Positions 1 to 8,753 of a DNA stretch of 64,000 nucleotides are shown in pieces (within the stretch, counting starts at the first letter, position 1; every line of letters begins with the position of its first letter). This DNA is from Parasphingopyxis algicola. GTDB lineage: Bacteria; Pseudomonadota; Alphaproteobacteria; Sphingomonadales; Sphingomonadaceae. Position numbers and translations under genes: made by a program. Under the pieces are notes generated by a model that made no database searches, was not told the DNA's origin, and saw only the letters and a list, made by a program, of their open reading frames with translations. The stretch lies in contig NZ_CP051131.1 of the NCBI RefSeq assembly GCF_013378075.1, forward strand, positions 1,426,001 to 1,490,000, written 5' to 3'.

Positions 1-191
1 ACGCGCTGCGACGCCCGCGATGATTACAAGCGACGAGAGCGTCATCCGTCAGGATTGTCTCGGATATCTGATGGCGCCGCTCTGATTTGTCCTGGATCAA
101 AATTCCCGGCATCGATCGCGCTACAGTCGTCGAACCGACCGGGTTTCGGTCGCATGGTCGAATACGCAACAGGCTGAGGAGATAAGAGACT

Positions 192-437
192 ATGTCACAT
201 GTACCGCACGAACTGGCGGAGGAATTTCCGGACCATGTCGATCGGCTTCACGACCTCAAGGTCGGCAATGCCCATTTCGCGAAGCTGGCCGACGAATACC
301 ACACGATCAACCGCGAGATTCACCGGATCGAAAGCGGTGTCGAGCCGGGAACCGACGAGCGCACCACGGTGCTGCGCAAACAGCGGCTCGAGTTGAAAGA
401 CGAGATCGCGGCGATGATATTCGAAACCGCCCGGTAG
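192..437 (+). CDS. YdcH-like DUF465 small protein
   Basis: An 81-residue acidic, almost wholly alpha-helical protein. Its central and C-terminal part carries the pattern of the YdcH/DUF465 family: a helix with FAKLADEYHTINREIHRIE, a short turn, and a second helix with LRKQRLELKDEIAAMI. The length is normal for the family, whose members are short antiparallel coiled-coil proteins of unknown role. The start ATG follows a purine-rich stretch (gaggagataagagact). It stands alone, upstream of a gene on the other strand, and nothing nearby hints at its function. Confidence 0.9.
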   Translation: MSHVPHELAEEFPDHVDRLHDLKVGNAHFAKLADEYHTINREIHRIESGVEPGTDERTTVLRKQRLELKDEIAAMIFETAR

Positions 438-465
438 CCATCGGCCAATTGCCGCAGACCGCCGA

Positions 466-1323
466 TCAGTATGCGGCCGGCGGCGCCCATTCGGTATCGG
501 CCAGATACGCCAGTTTGTCGGGAAGGACCGGCGCATAGGGCGCATCGTACCGGAAAGGCGCCTGCTCGTCCGTCCATTGATTGACATGCCGTCCACCGAC
601 GAAGCGGATCAGGGACACGCATCCCCAGCGCGCGCCGAATGGGCCGTGAGCAATGCCCGGCGGCCGCCAGAAATAGGCGCCGGGATACATGGTACCGAAC
701 GGGCCGGTCAGCGACCCGGCGATCAGATACGCCTCTTCCACCACCGGATGCATTTCCTGCGGTCCTTCCCCGGTCGGCGGTGCGCTTTGCGGCAGGATGA
801 GCGACAGGAAGGTGCGCTCGCCGGTAACGGGATCGGTGCGCAGATTCTTGCGCGAAATGCCCAGATGCCGAAGATTGGGATCGTTCAGGGTCATGTCCCA
901 CTCCATCGCGGCCGCATCGATATGTGGAATGGCGCGGGATGCATCCTCTTCGGCCAGTTCGCCCTTGTCGGGCATCAGCGTCGGTTCGCGATCGTAAAAG
1001 GCCAGCAGGGCGCAGCCGTCCGGCGCGCTCATCGAGCGGCGCGTCCACCCGGCCGGCAGATAGGCATAACTATCGGCCGGATAGACATGATCGTCCATAT
1101 GCAGTGCGCCTTCGAGCACGTAGAATTCTTCGCTCGCGGCGATATGCTCGGGCCCTTCGCGCGACCAGCCCGCCGGATAGCGTATCAGCGCCGTACAGGC
1201 GCCATCGGCGGGATCCCGGCTCAACATCTTGTATTCGGCGTCCGGCCTGGCGAGCCCCGCGCCGATCCGCCGCCAGGGCAGCATCTGGGCCTGGACGAAT
1301 TCGATATGATCGCGCGTCAGCAT
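466..1323 (-). CDS. Bicupin protein, DUF4437-like
   Basis: About 285 residues forming two cupin (double-stranded beta-helix) repeats. The first repeat has the region EEFYVLEGALHMDDHVYPAD followed by YLPAGW. The second has VVEEAYLIAGSLTGPFGTM followed by YFWRPPGIAHGPFG. This two-repeat layout fits the DUF4437 group. Such proteins bind a metal or small ligand and the substrate here is unknown. An upstream in-frame ATG at 1344 exists, but the ATG at 1323 is preceded by GGGAGGG at good spacing and is preferred. It lies just downstream of, and on the same strand as, the sulfotransferase and glycosyltransferase genes, with a gap of about 100 bp. Confidence 0.82.
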   Translation of the reverse strand: MLTRDHIEFVQAQMLPWRRIGAGLARPDAEYKMLSRDPADGACTALIRYPAGWSREGPEHIAASEEFYVLEGALHMDDHVYPADSYAYLPAGWTRRSMSAPDGCALLAFYDREPTLMPDKGELAEEDASRAIPHIDAAAMEWDMTLNDPNLRHLGISRKNLRTDPVTGERTFLSLILPQSAPPTGEGPQEMHPVVEEAYLIAGSLTGPFGTMYPGAYFWRPPGIAHGPFGARWGCVSLIRFVGGRHVNQWTDEQAPFRYDAPYAPVLPDKLAYLADTEWAPPAAY

Positions 1324-1427
1324 GGAACGCCCTCCCGATGGCATTGCAAGACGGACAATCCATAGATCCGCCGCCGGCCGCTGCTTTGATCTATCTCAAC
1401 GGCCTCTCCCGAGCCTGGCGTGCCGGA

Positions 1428-2135
1428 TCAGTCCGAAGCGGCCTCTTTCAGGTCCCGGTAAAGGCGTCGGGTTCGATCGGGTATCACCAACTCGGCGCCC
1501 GTGCCGTTCCGTTGCGCCGTCCTGAGCGACGCTTCGAAGAACCGCTCATCCGACCGCGCAGGATCGAGCCCGAGCCGTTCGCAGATCGCGGCCAGGCGAT
1601 CGAGATAGCGATCGGAGTCCGTATCGAAATCGACCAACGGAAACCGTTCGCGCCGCCAGAGCGCGAACAGCCGTTCGTTGTAGTGATGCCAGAGATCGAC
1701 GAACGCGCCCGAAGTGCCAAACTCCGGATTGCGCTTCAGCAACGACCGGGCGACGGCGACAGGGCTGCGAACGGTTCCCACGAATTCGGCGTCGGGAAGC
1801 GCAGCACGCCAACCGTCGAGCAGCAGCAATAAGCGGGGATCCTTGAGCCCCCAAGGGCTTCTGCCCCGATAGTCGGCTATGATTGCGTCACGCCGGGCCC
1901 GATGATCCGCCTGCCACTCCATCCGCGGCGGCGGGCGGTGCCAGGCACCTCCGTTCGATGTGAGAATCTCCTCATTGAGCAACATGACTTTCTTGTTTTC
2001 GCGATTGCCCTTCCGGTTGTGCGGCGATGCCTCGATCACATCGCCTAGGAAAAGCCCGGCCGATTGCAGTGTGCCGGCGAGCGCGCTGGTGCCGCTTCGG
2101 TGCATGCCGAGGATGAGGATGACACGACCGGTCAT
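1428..2135 (-). CDS. Sulfotransferase family protein
   Basis: About 235 residues. The N-terminus has a P-loop-like 5'-phosphosulfate-binding motif (LGMHRSGTSALAGTLQSAG). A second conserved segment, GTVRSPVAVARSLLKRN, corresponds to the 3'-phosphate-binding region of PAPS-dependent sulfotransferases. The ATG at 2135 has GGGGAGA six bases upstream and is chosen over an in-frame ATG at 2219, which would overlap the preceding gene. The likely reaction is sulfate transfer from PAPS to a glycan or lipid acceptor. The acceptor cannot be read from sequence. It follows the glycosyltransferase-like gene with a 37-bp gap, so the two are probably co-transcribed. Confidence 0.85.
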   Translation of the reverse strand: MTGRVILILGMHRSGTSALAGTLQSAGLFLGDVIEASPHNRKGNRENKKVMLLNEEILTSNGGAWHRPPPRMEWQADHRARRDAIIADYRGRSPWGLKDPRLLLLLDGWRAALPDAEFVGTVRSPVAVARSLLKRNPEFGTSGAFVDLWHHYNERLFALWRRERFPLVDFDTDSDRYLDRLAAICERLGLDPARSDERFFEASLRTAQRNGTGAELVIPDRTRRLYRDLKEAASD

Positions 2136-2172
2136 GCGTCTCCCCTTGCCGTTCCCTTCGGCTCGCGCATCG

Positions 2173-3078
2173 TCAGCCGGCATGGAGCGCGAAGAATTTT
2201 TCGCGATGCTCCCGGTCATAGTCGGGATAATCGTATATATTCAGCAAGGAGAGATGCCGATGGGCGACCTCGGTCGAGATGAGCGACTGCCAACCCTTCG
2301 CCCTCAACGCCTTGTGCATCGCCGTATCGCGGTCGAATCCGATCTCGGCAAATGCCTTTTTCCGCATGACGAGCAACCGCAGGGGCGGACAATGCGGCGA
2401 AATCAGCGGATCGTCGACATGGACGTACCGGCGCATCGGCGCCCGTGCCTTGATGAGGAAGGTCAGGTCCTCCTCGCTCATATCGGGGCAGAGTTTCCGC
2501 GCCTGTTCCATATCGACGAAATCGGGCTGGTAGACACGGGATCCGATCGAACCGATTTCGGGATCAGCGCGCATGTGAGACAGGATCGTTTCCAGCCAGC
2601 ATCGTTCGGTTTCCACGACCGCCGTATCGCCCTCGATGAAGACGAAAAACTCGTCGATCTCGTCCCAATAGCGCTCGATGAGCTTCTCGAAACGCCGCGG
2701 GTGATTTTCAGAGCAGAAATGGACGGCTTCGAACATGCCGCGCCGATCGAAACCGTCGATCACATTGCGCACCAGCGGATCGCCGGAGGCGTTATCGGCG
2801 AGGACGAACCGGCAGGGCGACCGGGTCCCCCGATAGAAGCTGTCCAGGCATGCCCACAGATAGATCGGCCGTTCCCAGCTCAGAATAAAGGCATGCGGCC
2901 CGCCGCCGGTGTCTTCACAGATAGGCACGCGCTGTCTATCGACGATCTCCATGCCCGACGCAATCCGCGCCTCCGCAAAATCCGGCAGTCTTTCCGCCAA
3001 ACCGGGGACCGATTGGGAAAGGGTCCGGGGCGGAATGGCGAAGCGCGCGACCCGCAATGTGCTGCGCTCGCGCGGCAA
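2173..3078 (-). CDS. Glycosyltransferase-like protein (family 2 type fold)
   Basis: Up to 301 residues. Features of a GT-A type nucleotide-sugar transferase are HAFILSWERPIYLWACLDSF near residue 62, FVLADNASGDPLV (DNxS motif typical of GT2), and FFVFIEGDTAVVE, an acidic metal-binding-like position. The start is uncertain. The longest frame opens with a TTG at 3078, which would overlap the ATG of the divergent sulfotransferase. The first in-frame ATG is at 2952 and would leave a more usual 125-bp divergent promoter region, but the intervening residues look coding. Its neighbours are two sulfotransferases, which suggests assembly of a sulfated surface glycan. Confidence 0.75.
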   Translation of the reverse strand: MPRERSTLRVARFAIPPRTLSQSVPGLAERLPDFAEARIASGMEIVDRQRVPICEDTGGGPHAFILSWERPIYLWACLDSFYRGTRSPCRFVLADNASGDPLVRNVIDGFDRRGMFEAVHFCSENHPRRFEKLIERYWDEIDEFFVFIEGDTAVVETERCWLETILSHMRADPEIGSIGSRVYQPDFVDMEQARKLCPDMSEEDLTFLIKARAPMRRYVHVDDPLISPHCPPLRLLVMRKKAFAEIGFDRDTAMHKALRAKGWQSLISTEVAHRHLSLLNIYDYPDYDREHREKFFALHAG

Positions 3079-3851
3079 TGACTGACGTGCCGAAAGTCGA
3101 TTTTCTCGTCGTCGGCGTACAAAAAGCCGGAACGACGGCGCTATACCAGTTTCTGCGCTCGCATCCCCGGCTTTTCCTGCACCGCAAGGCCAAGGAATTG
3201 CATTTCTTCGACCGGGATCATCTTATAGACTGGGCGTCGCCCGACTATTCGCGCTACGAGGCCATGTTCGCCGGCAAGCAGCCTGGGCAATATGCAGGCG
3301 AAGCGACGCCAGCCTATGCGTTCTGGCCGCGATCGCCCGAACGCATCGCGCGGTACAATCCCCAAATGCGACTGATCATGTGCCTGCGGGACCCGGCAGA
3401 CCGGGCTTTTTCGCACTGGCAGATGGAGAGTCAGCGCGGCAACGAGTGGTTGAATTTAGCCGATGCGGTGCGGACCGGACGTCACAGGACGTTGATCAAC
3501 GACAAAAGCCTGCGGCGTTTCAGCTATGTCGAACGGGGGTTTTACGGCGAACAGATCGCCCGCCTGCACGACCATTTTCCGAAGGACCAGCTACTCGTGA
3601 CAACGCATGACGCAATGCGCGCCGACTTGCCGGCCTTTCTGGATATGATTTGCCGCTTTCTCGATATCGCGCCGTTCGCCGATTATCCCGAAAACCGGAC
3701 GATCCGGCCGCAGCAAATGAGCGCCCCCGCCGGTGCGCCGGATCCTGCCGAAATCGAGTATCTGCGCACGCTCTATCGGGACGATATAGAAAAAACCGAG
3801 GCCCTGACCGGACTCGACCTGTCAGCCTGGCGGACGGGCGTGTCAGTCTGA
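3078..3851 (+). CDS. PAPS-dependent sulfotransferase (PF00685 type)
   Basis: 257 residues. The N-terminal VDFLVVGVQKAGTTALYQFL is the 5'-phosphosulfate loop. KELHFFDRD, GEATPAYAFW and the 3'-phosphate region LIMCLRDPADRAFSHWQME follow in the order seen in heparan-sulfate N-sulfotransferase-like enzymes. The frame extends upstream to 3057, but the ATG at 3078 starts the conserved fold. It is divergent from the glycosyltransferase gene. The reaction (sulfuryl transfer from PAPS) is well supported by family knowledge. The acceptor is unknown. Confidence 0.88.
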   Translation: MTDVPKVDFLVVGVQKAGTTALYQFLRSHPRLFLHRKAKELHFFDRDHLIDWASPDYSRYEAMFAGKQPGQYAGEATPAYAFWPRSPERIARYNPQMRLIMCLRDPADRAFSHWQMESQRGNEWLNLADAVRTGRHRTLINDKSLRRFSYVERGFYGEQIARLHDHFPKDQLLVTTHDAMRADLPAFLDMICRFLDIAPFADYPENRTIRPQQMSAPAGAPDPAEIEYLRTLYRDDIEKTEALTGLDLSAWRTGVSV

Positions 3852-3877
3852 TCCGCTCCCTGTCCGGCGATACCCGG

Positions 3878-4327
3878 CTATTCCGCCCTTACCGCCCATT
3901 CACTGCCGGCCAAGCTTGGCGGGACGACGGTCTCGATATTCAGCTGGCCTTTGAGGCCGGCCGTTCTGTGGACGCTGATCTCCTGCCATTCGGGCGACAT
4001 CGACATGCGGACCATGTCGGCGCGAGACGGATAGGAAGCGATGGCGATCTCGTCCCACAGCTCCTCGACCTGGCCGAGCGACAGGAAGGTGACATCGCCT
4101 AAAAATACCGGCTTCCCTCCGAATTTCGGAAGGAGTTCGGCGACTGCCTTGCCGTAGATCGCATAGGCTTCGCGGCCTGTAAGATCGGTTTCGCGGCCGT
4201 CCGCATATTCGGCCCTGTCCTTGAACTTGAGCAGATTGACCATGAATATGGGCCCCTCCGGCCCCGGCTCCATCAACCCCTTGATACGATCCGGATCGGT
4301 CGGCGTTACCTCGTTCAGGACTTCCAT
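3878..4327 (-). CDS. DUF1330 dimeric alpha-beta barrel protein
   Basis: 149 residues starting at an ATG preceded by AGGAGA. The stretch GPIFMVNLLKFKDRAEY followed by GREAYAIYGKAVAELLPKFG and later SRADMVRMSMSPEWQEI matches DUF1330/EthD-like proteins of the dimeric ferredoxin-like alpha-beta barrel group. No catalytic role is established. It begins 14 bp after the end of speD, so it is the last gene of the polyamine operon by position. Whether it takes part in polyamine metabolism is inference from location only. Confidence 0.8.
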   Translation of the reverse strand: MEVLNEVTPTDPDRIKGLMEPGPEGPIFMVNLLKFKDRAEYADGRETDLTGREAYAIYGKAVAELLPKFGGKPVFLGDVTFLSLGQVEELWDEIAIASYPSRADMVRMSMSPEWQEISVHRTAGLKGQLNIETVVPPSLAGSEWAVRAE

Positions 4328-4341
4328 ACCGGTCTCCTTCC

Positions 4342-4725
4342 TCAGTCGACGAGCGCGGCAACGCCGTAGCCACGCGCGATCGTCCGTCTGGCGATGTCCG
4401 CCGGCGCGAAGGCGTCCGCCAGCACCCGCAGCGCCGCATCGATATCGTGGCGCCGGCCGCACAGGAACAGGTCGAGCGCGGCGTAATCATGTTCGGGCCA
4501 GGTGTGGATCGACAGATGCGATTCCGCGAGCAGGGCGACGCCCGTCACCCCCTGCCCCTGGCCGAAATGATGGAGATTGAGATCGAGGATCGTCGCGCCG
4601 GCCGTCTGCGCCGCATCGCGCAGCGCGCGTTCGACAAGCCCGATATCGTCGAGCGGCGCTGCGCAGCCATGAAAGTCCGCCAGCACATGGCGGCCGTCAT
4701 AGGGTAAGGGCGGCCTAACCGTCAT
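4342..4725 (-). CDS. speD: S-adenosylmethionine decarboxylase proenzyme
   Basis: 127 residues, the size of the short prokaryotic (class 1B) AdoMet decarboxylase. The motif LAESHLSIHTWPEHDYAA contains the Glu-Ser self-cleavage site that generates the pyruvoyl cofactor. The His in SIHTWPE and the Cys in LDLFLCG are the other conserved catalytic positions. The N-terminal GRHVLADFHGC is also typical. The product, decarboxylated AdoMet, is the aminopropyl donor for spermidine synthase. It overlaps the spermidine synthase gene by 11 bp, so translation is probably coupled. Confidence 0.95.
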   Translation of the reverse strand: MTVRPPLPYDGRHVLADFHGCAAPLDDIGLVERALRDAAQTAGATILDLNLHHFGQGQGVTGVALLAESHLSIHTWPEHDYAALDLFLCGRRHDIDAALRVLADAFAPADIARRTIARGYGVAALVD

Positions 4726-6259
4726 AGCGCCGCCATTCGTCGGCGAAGGTGCGCACGAGGAGCTGATTGTCGAGCCGGTTCGGCTCGGCCGCGACGGGCG
4801 CCATATCCGGCGGGAATTCGAACAGGGCGGGTTCGGAATCGGCGGTCACGAAACGGCCGCCCGGCAGGATCTCGGCGTCTTCCGGCACGCCGGCCGGCGA
4901 GGCGAGGATGAAACCCCATTCGCCGAAGCTCGGAACATAGGCATGATAGGGCCGTGTCTCGAAACCGGCCGCCTCCAGCGTCGCGGCGATCGTCCAGAAG
5001 GCGCGCGGCGCGACATAGGGCGAGCCGCTCTGCACCGAAACCATCCCGCCCGGCGCCAGCCGGTTGCGAAGCGCGCGGTAGAAGCTTGTTGTGTATAGCT
5101 TGCCGAGCGAGAAATCGGTGGGATCGGGAAAGTCGATGACGATCGCATCGTACAGTCCATCATCCTCGCGGACCCAGCGGAAACCGTCCGCGTTGATCAC
5201 CGTCATCCGGGAATCGCTGAGCGAACCGTCATTGAGCCGGGCGAGCAACGGCGTATCGCGAAACAATCGCGTCATCGCCGGATCGAGATCGACCAGGGTG
5301 ACGCGCTCGACCTCGGGATGGCGGAGCACTTCGCGCGCCGCGAGCCCGTCGCCGCCGCCGAGGATCAGCACATTGCGCGGGTTTTCCACACGGCCAAGAT
5401 TGGGGAGCACCAGCGCCTCATGATAACGATATTCGTCGAGCGAAGAAAATTGCAGATTGCCGTTCAGGAACAGCGAGACATTGTCGCCCCGCCGGGTCAG
5501 CACGATGCGCTGGAACGGCGTCGAGGTCGCATGGATAATCGGCTCGTCGATACTCGCGGTCTCGGCCAGCCGCTGGAACCGTTCGGCGCCGAGAAAGCCG
5601 ATGACGAGCGACGCAGCGACCAGCGACCCGGCCAGCATCTCGACCGGCAGGCGCCTGCTCCTGGGCTGGATGGCGATCAACGCGATCGCGACCACGACAT
5701 TGAGCAGCCCGAACAGGAAGCCGGTGCGGATCATCCCGATGAACGGCATCAGGATCAGCGGGAAAAGCAGCGACGCGGCAAGCGCGCCGACATAGTCGAA
5801 GGTCAGGACGGTCGAGACGGTCTCTCGGAAGTCGAAATCCTCGCGCAGGATCTGCATCAGCAGCGGGATTTCGAGACCGACGAGAAAGCCGATGACGAGA
5901 ACCAGCGCATAAAGAGCGACGCGGAACTCATCGACGACCGGGAAGAGCATAAAGAGGATCGCCGCTGCCCAACCGCCGATCAGCGCGATCAGGATTTCGG
6001 CACGAATGAAGAGCCTTAGCTCATCCTTCTTCACATAGCGTGAGAACCAGCTGCCGATCCCCATCGCGAACAGATAGACACCGATGATCGTGGAAAACTG
6101 GGTAACGCTGTCGCCGAGCAGATAGCTGGCAATGGTGCTGGCGAGCAGCTGATAGACGAGCCCGCAGATCGCGACGACGAAGACCGACGCGATCAGGGCA
6201 TAGGCGAGCGGCCCTGCATGGCCCCCGGACCGGGGCTCGGGCGCGGCCGTGTCAGCCAA
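4715..6259 (-). CDS. speE: Membrane-anchored spermidine synthase (polyamine aminopropyltransferase)
   Basis: 514 residues, roughly twice a soluble SpeE. The first about 215 residues form around seven hydrophobic membrane segments. A Rossmann-type aminopropyltransferase domain follows, with VLILGGGDGLAAREVLRH (decarboxylated-AdoMet binding), VTLVDLDPAM, and the catalytic YDAIVIDFPDP segment. This is the known long, membrane-fused architecture of SpeE homologues. The start overlaps the DUF350 gene by 8 bp and the end overlaps speD by 11 bp. The expected reaction is transfer of an aminopropyl group to putrescine or another amine at the membrane. Acceptor specificity is not determinable here. Confidence 0.92.
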   Translation of the reverse strand: MADTAAPEPRSGGHAGPLAYALIASVFVVAICGLVYQLLASTIASYLLGDSVTQFSTIIGVYLFAMGIGSWFSRYVKKDELRLFIRAEILIALIGGWAAAILFMLFPVVDEFRVALYALVLVIGFLVGLEIPLLMQILREDFDFRETVSTVLTFDYVGALAASLLFPLILMPFIGMIRTGFLFGLLNVVVAIALIAIQPRSRRLPVEMLAGSLVAASLVIGFLGAERFQRLAETASIDEPIIHATSTPFQRIVLTRRGDNVSLFLNGNLQFSSLDEYRYHEALVLPNLGRVENPRNVLILGGGDGLAAREVLRHPEVERVTLVDLDPAMTRLFRDTPLLARLNDGSLSDSRMTVINADGFRWVREDDGLYDAIVIDFPDPTDFSLGKLYTTSFYRALRNRLAPGGMVSVQSGSPYVAPRAFWTIAATLEAAGFETRPYHAYVPSFGEWGFILASPAGVPEDAEILPGGRFVTADSEPALFEFPPDMAPVAAEPNRLDNQLLVRTFADEWRRYDG

Positions 6260-6467
6260 CGATCGCGGCCGCCACGATGATCGACAGGCCCAGCGCGATG
6301 GCGCCGGCGAATATGGCTACCGCGACATTCTGCTTCTTCTCGATCTCTTCCCAGAGGCTGCCCGGGGTCAGCAGGTCGAGAATGACGAAGGCGACGACCA
6401 TGACGAAGATGCCGACGCCCGCGTAGAGCAGCGTCGCGCCCACTAGATAAAAGCTGAATAGGTTCAT
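6252..6467 (-). CDS. DUF350 small integral membrane protein
   Basis: About 71 residues with two hydrophobic helices: LVGATLLYAGVGIFVMVVAF and, after a short charged loop (LWEEIEKKQNV), VAIFAGAIALGLSIIVAAAI. This is the DUF350 pattern, shorter than many members, which have four segments. The ATG at 6467 has GGGAGA upstream. The open frame continues upstream to 6605, but that part is non-conserved and overlaps the adjacent small gene's territory. It overlaps the spermidine synthase start, which indicates coupled translation. Function is unknown. DUF350 genes are known to occur beside polyamine-type genes and band-7 genes. Confidence 0.85.
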   Translation of the reverse strand: MNLFSFYLVGATLLYAGVGIFVMVVAFVILDLLTPGSLWEEIEKKQNVAVAIFAGAIALGLSIIVAAAIVG

Positions 6468-6504
6468 GACTGGCTCTCCCTGATAATCTCTCTTGCGCTC
6501 AAAA

Positions 6505-6666
6505 TCATTTGTGCCGCGGCCCGCGGCCGATAAAGACGCCGCCCGGTCCGACGCCGCTCGCGCGTTGACCATCGGCGAAAGGCGAATAGCCGCTGAACGA
6601 GGCATAGGCGAAACCCGATGTCACGAGCAGGCACCACAATCCGAAAATGAAAACCCCGCGATTCAT
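6505..6666 (-). CDS. 53-residue membrane or secreted peptide in the polyamine operon
   Basis: A short frame read directly from the minus strand: ATG with GGAGAGA just upstream, 53 codons, then TGA. The N-terminus (MNRGVFIFGLWCLLVTSGFA) is a single hydrophobic helix or signal-anchor. The tail is short, Gly-rich and basic (GVGPGGVFIGRGPRHK). It sits exactly in the gap between the DUF4178 gene (24 bp upstream) and the DUF350 gene (37 bp downstream). Good ribosome-binding site, compact spacing and a sensible hydrophobic N-terminus argue that it is real. I do not recognise a family. Confidence 0.7.
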   Translation of the reverse strand: MNRGVFIFGLWCLLVTSGFAYASFSGYSPFADGQRASGVGPGGVFIGRGPRHK

Positions 6667-6690
6667 GGTCTCTCTCCGAACATCATGGCC

Positions 6691-8061
6691 TCAATCATCG
6701 TCACCTCCCGCGAAATCGCTGTCCGACTTCCGGCGCGATTCAAAGCTCAGATGCTTGAACCATTGCCAGAGCGCCGGGGCGAACACGACCAGCAACGCAA
6801 GGAAGAGGTTCGAGTAGAAGGTCGCGCCCTTCTCGATCGTCACGTCGACCTGCGCGTTGCTGCTGCTGCCGAACTGGCTTTGTGTCCAGCGGCTTCCCGC
6901 CGCGAACACGTTGAGCTCATAAGTTCCTGCCGGAATCATCGAGAATTTGCTGGTCGAATAGCTGCTCCCCTCGGACCAGTTGCCCTCCGCATCCCGACCC
7001 GAATAGCGTTCGACGACATTGTTCGCCTCGAATATCTCGCCCGTATCGCGATTGGTCAGCGTATAGGTGAGATCGATCCAACTATTCTCGATCCCCGGCG
7101 CCTGGGCCGAAACCGTGACCGCCTGGCGCGGGCGATCCAGGACGATCGGCCCGACCTTGGCGGTCTGCTCGACGCCGTTGGTCGCGAGATTGATTCGCGT
7201 CGTTTGCGGATCGCTGGTTCCCCCGAACAGGAATGTGATGACAAGCAGGGCGACAGCCACCGCCACCGCCAGTTTCATGAATTGCCCGGCCTTTTGGCGA
7301 TAGGGCGATGGCTGATGAGGCAGCGGCAAACCTCCGCCCTTGGGCGGATCGATGCCGAAGGCGTCGGTAATCTCGTGCGGTTCGAGCAGTTCGGACAGCG
7401 TCCAGACCGTCTCGTTGCGCGTTCGTTCCCAGCTTAGCATCTTGCCGGGCCGGACGAAATCGGCCGTCAGCGCCTCGTCGCCGACCTTCACGCGCCAGTA
7501 GAACTCGCCGAGCACATAATCGACCTGCGCGCGGGTCTGGGCATAGAAGGGCTCGTAGAATTCGCCATCGACCTCGAAGCCGACCAGCGTCTTCTTTTCG
7601 GGCGCCGCGGTGAGCTGCCGCCCCAGGCTCCAGCCGCGTCCGTCGGTGTCCAGAAACGCGTAGCCCTCGTACGGATTGAACAGCAGATATTCGTCCCACG
7701 GATATTGACCGTTCTCCGAACGGCGCTGATAGCCGATCACTTCCCATTCGGTGCCACGCATCATGCCCCTGCTGCCAAGCGGCAGTTCGAGCTTACGGAC
7801 TTCGCCTTCGTAACGCTGGATTATACTGACATCGGGATTACTGACATCCAGCGTGGACCCGCAATATTGGCAGGCGATGCTGACCGAATAGCCGGCTGCC
7901 TTGATCTCCACCGTGCCGCCGCAATTGGGACAGTTGAACTGTTCGGCGGCGGGCGCGCTGTCGCTTTCGGACGGCACGACGATGCGCTCGGCCGTCGGCC
8001 CTGCCGCTGCTTCCGGGGCCGGTTCGCCCCAGGGGTTGGGCCGATCGTCCTCAGGCGGCAT
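6691..8061 (-). CDS. DUF4178 protein with zinc ribbon and C-terminal membrane segments
   Basis: About 456 residues. The N-terminal region is Pro/Ala-rich. A zinc ribbon (FNCPNCGGTVEI, then IACQYCGSTLDV) follows. A DUF4178 domain has GTEWEVIGYQRR and YPWDEYLLFNPYEGYAFLD. A membrane helix (FMKLAVAVAVALLVITFLFG) leads to a beta-rich domain, and a second helix lies near the C-terminus (FYSNLFLALLVVFAPALWQW). The chosen ATG (8061) overlaps the end of the upstream DUF4178 gene by 11 bp. Role unknown. The context ties it to the SPFH and polyamine genes. Confidence 0.88.
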   Translation of the reverse strand: MPPEDDRPNPWGEPAPEAAAGPTAERIVVPSESDSAPAAEQFNCPNCGGTVEIKAAGYSVSIACQYCGSTLDVSNPDVSIIQRYEGEVRKLELPLGSRGMMRGTEWEVIGYQRRSENGQYPWDEYLLFNPYEGYAFLDTDGRGWSLGRQLTAAPEKKTLVGFEVDGEFYEPFYAQTRAQVDYVLGEFYWRVKVGDEALTADFVRPGKMLSWERTRNETVWTLSELLEPHEITDAFGIDPPKGGGLPLPHQPSPYRQKAGQFMKLAVAVAVALLVITFLFGGTSDPQTTRINLATNGVEQTAKVGPIVLDRPRQAVTVSAQAPGIENSWIDLTYTLTNRDTGEIFEANNVVERYSGRDAEGNWSEGSSYSTSKFSMIPAGTYELNVFAAGSRWTQSQFGSSSNAQVDVTIEKGATFYSNLFLALLVVFAPALWQWFKHLSFESRRKSDSDFAGGDDD

Positions 8062-8725
8062 AATCGGGCATCTTCCAGCCATGGATAGCGCGCAGATTTT
8101 TGGGGTTGAGTTCGGCCAGCGTCACATAGTGCCCCATATAGAAGGCCGGGTCCTCGTCTTCCTCCAGCTCGAAATTCGCCGAGAATCCGTCGGCATCGCG
8201 AAGATCGACATTGAAGACTTCCCAACCCGTCGACGGCGCGAAGGGCAGTTCGCCCTCCGCCGCCACACAGGTCGCCATACGCGCATCGGCGACGACGAAC
8301 TCGGAACCGTCGATCTGCGTGCGATCGCCGATCCGGGCCTTCTTACCCTTCGCCAGTCCCCGGATCAGCTTGGAGCGGATTTCCTTGAGCGGTCGCTCGA
8401 TAACCATCTGGAACTGGCCGTCGGACTCGCTGAGCCAGCCATGCGTCATGTCCGAAAACAGGCAGAGCCAGTCGTTCCACGCCCCCTGGTCATAGGCCAG
8501 ACGAATGCGACCGATGACATCGAAATGCTTGCCGCCATATTCGCCGCGCGTGCCGATCTGGATCGGGCTCACATCGAACGGCAGCACAGCGACTTCGCCG
8601 GCCAGCTCGACGCCGTCGGCGATGCGCTTCACCGTACTGTGGCAATAGTCGCAGATGCGGGCGGGCAGCGCGGGCGAGCGGAAGATCACTTCCGCACCGC
8701 AGTTGGGGCAGTTTTCGGACTGCAT
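8051..8725 (-). CDS. DUF4178 protein with N-terminal zinc ribbon
   Basis: 224 residues beginning with a four-cysteine zinc ribbon (CPNCGAEVIF and ARICDYCHSTV). It continues with two DUF4178-like beta-rich blocks: IQIGTRGEYGGKHFDVIGRI with NDWLCLFSDMTHGWLSES, and KKARIGDRTQIDGSEFVV. There are no membrane segments, so it is probably cytoplasmic and associated with its membrane-bound paralogue. It follows the SPFH gene by 28 bp and overlaps the next gene. The two DUF4178 proteins look like a divergent duplicated pair that could form a complex. That is inference. Confidence 0.87.
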   Translation of the reverse strand: MQSENCPNCGAEVIFRSPALPARICDYCHSTVKRIADGVELAGEVAVLPFDVSPIQIGTRGEYGGKHFDVIGRIRLAYDQGAWNDWLCLFSDMTHGWLSESDGQFQMVIERPLKEIRSKLIRGLAKGKKARIGDRTQIDGSEFVVADARMATCVAAEGELPFAPSTGWEVFNVDLRDADGFSANFELEEDEDPAFYMGHYVTLAELNPKNLRAIHGWKMPDYAA

Positions 8726-8753
8726 CGCCTCGCCTGATTCCCCCTCGTCGCGC

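Noticed and set aside
1-112. Possible partial gene on the minus strand running off the left edge
   Set aside because: An ATG at 112 opens a frame without a stop to the edge, but 37 codons with no pattern and no ribosome site are not enough to call it.
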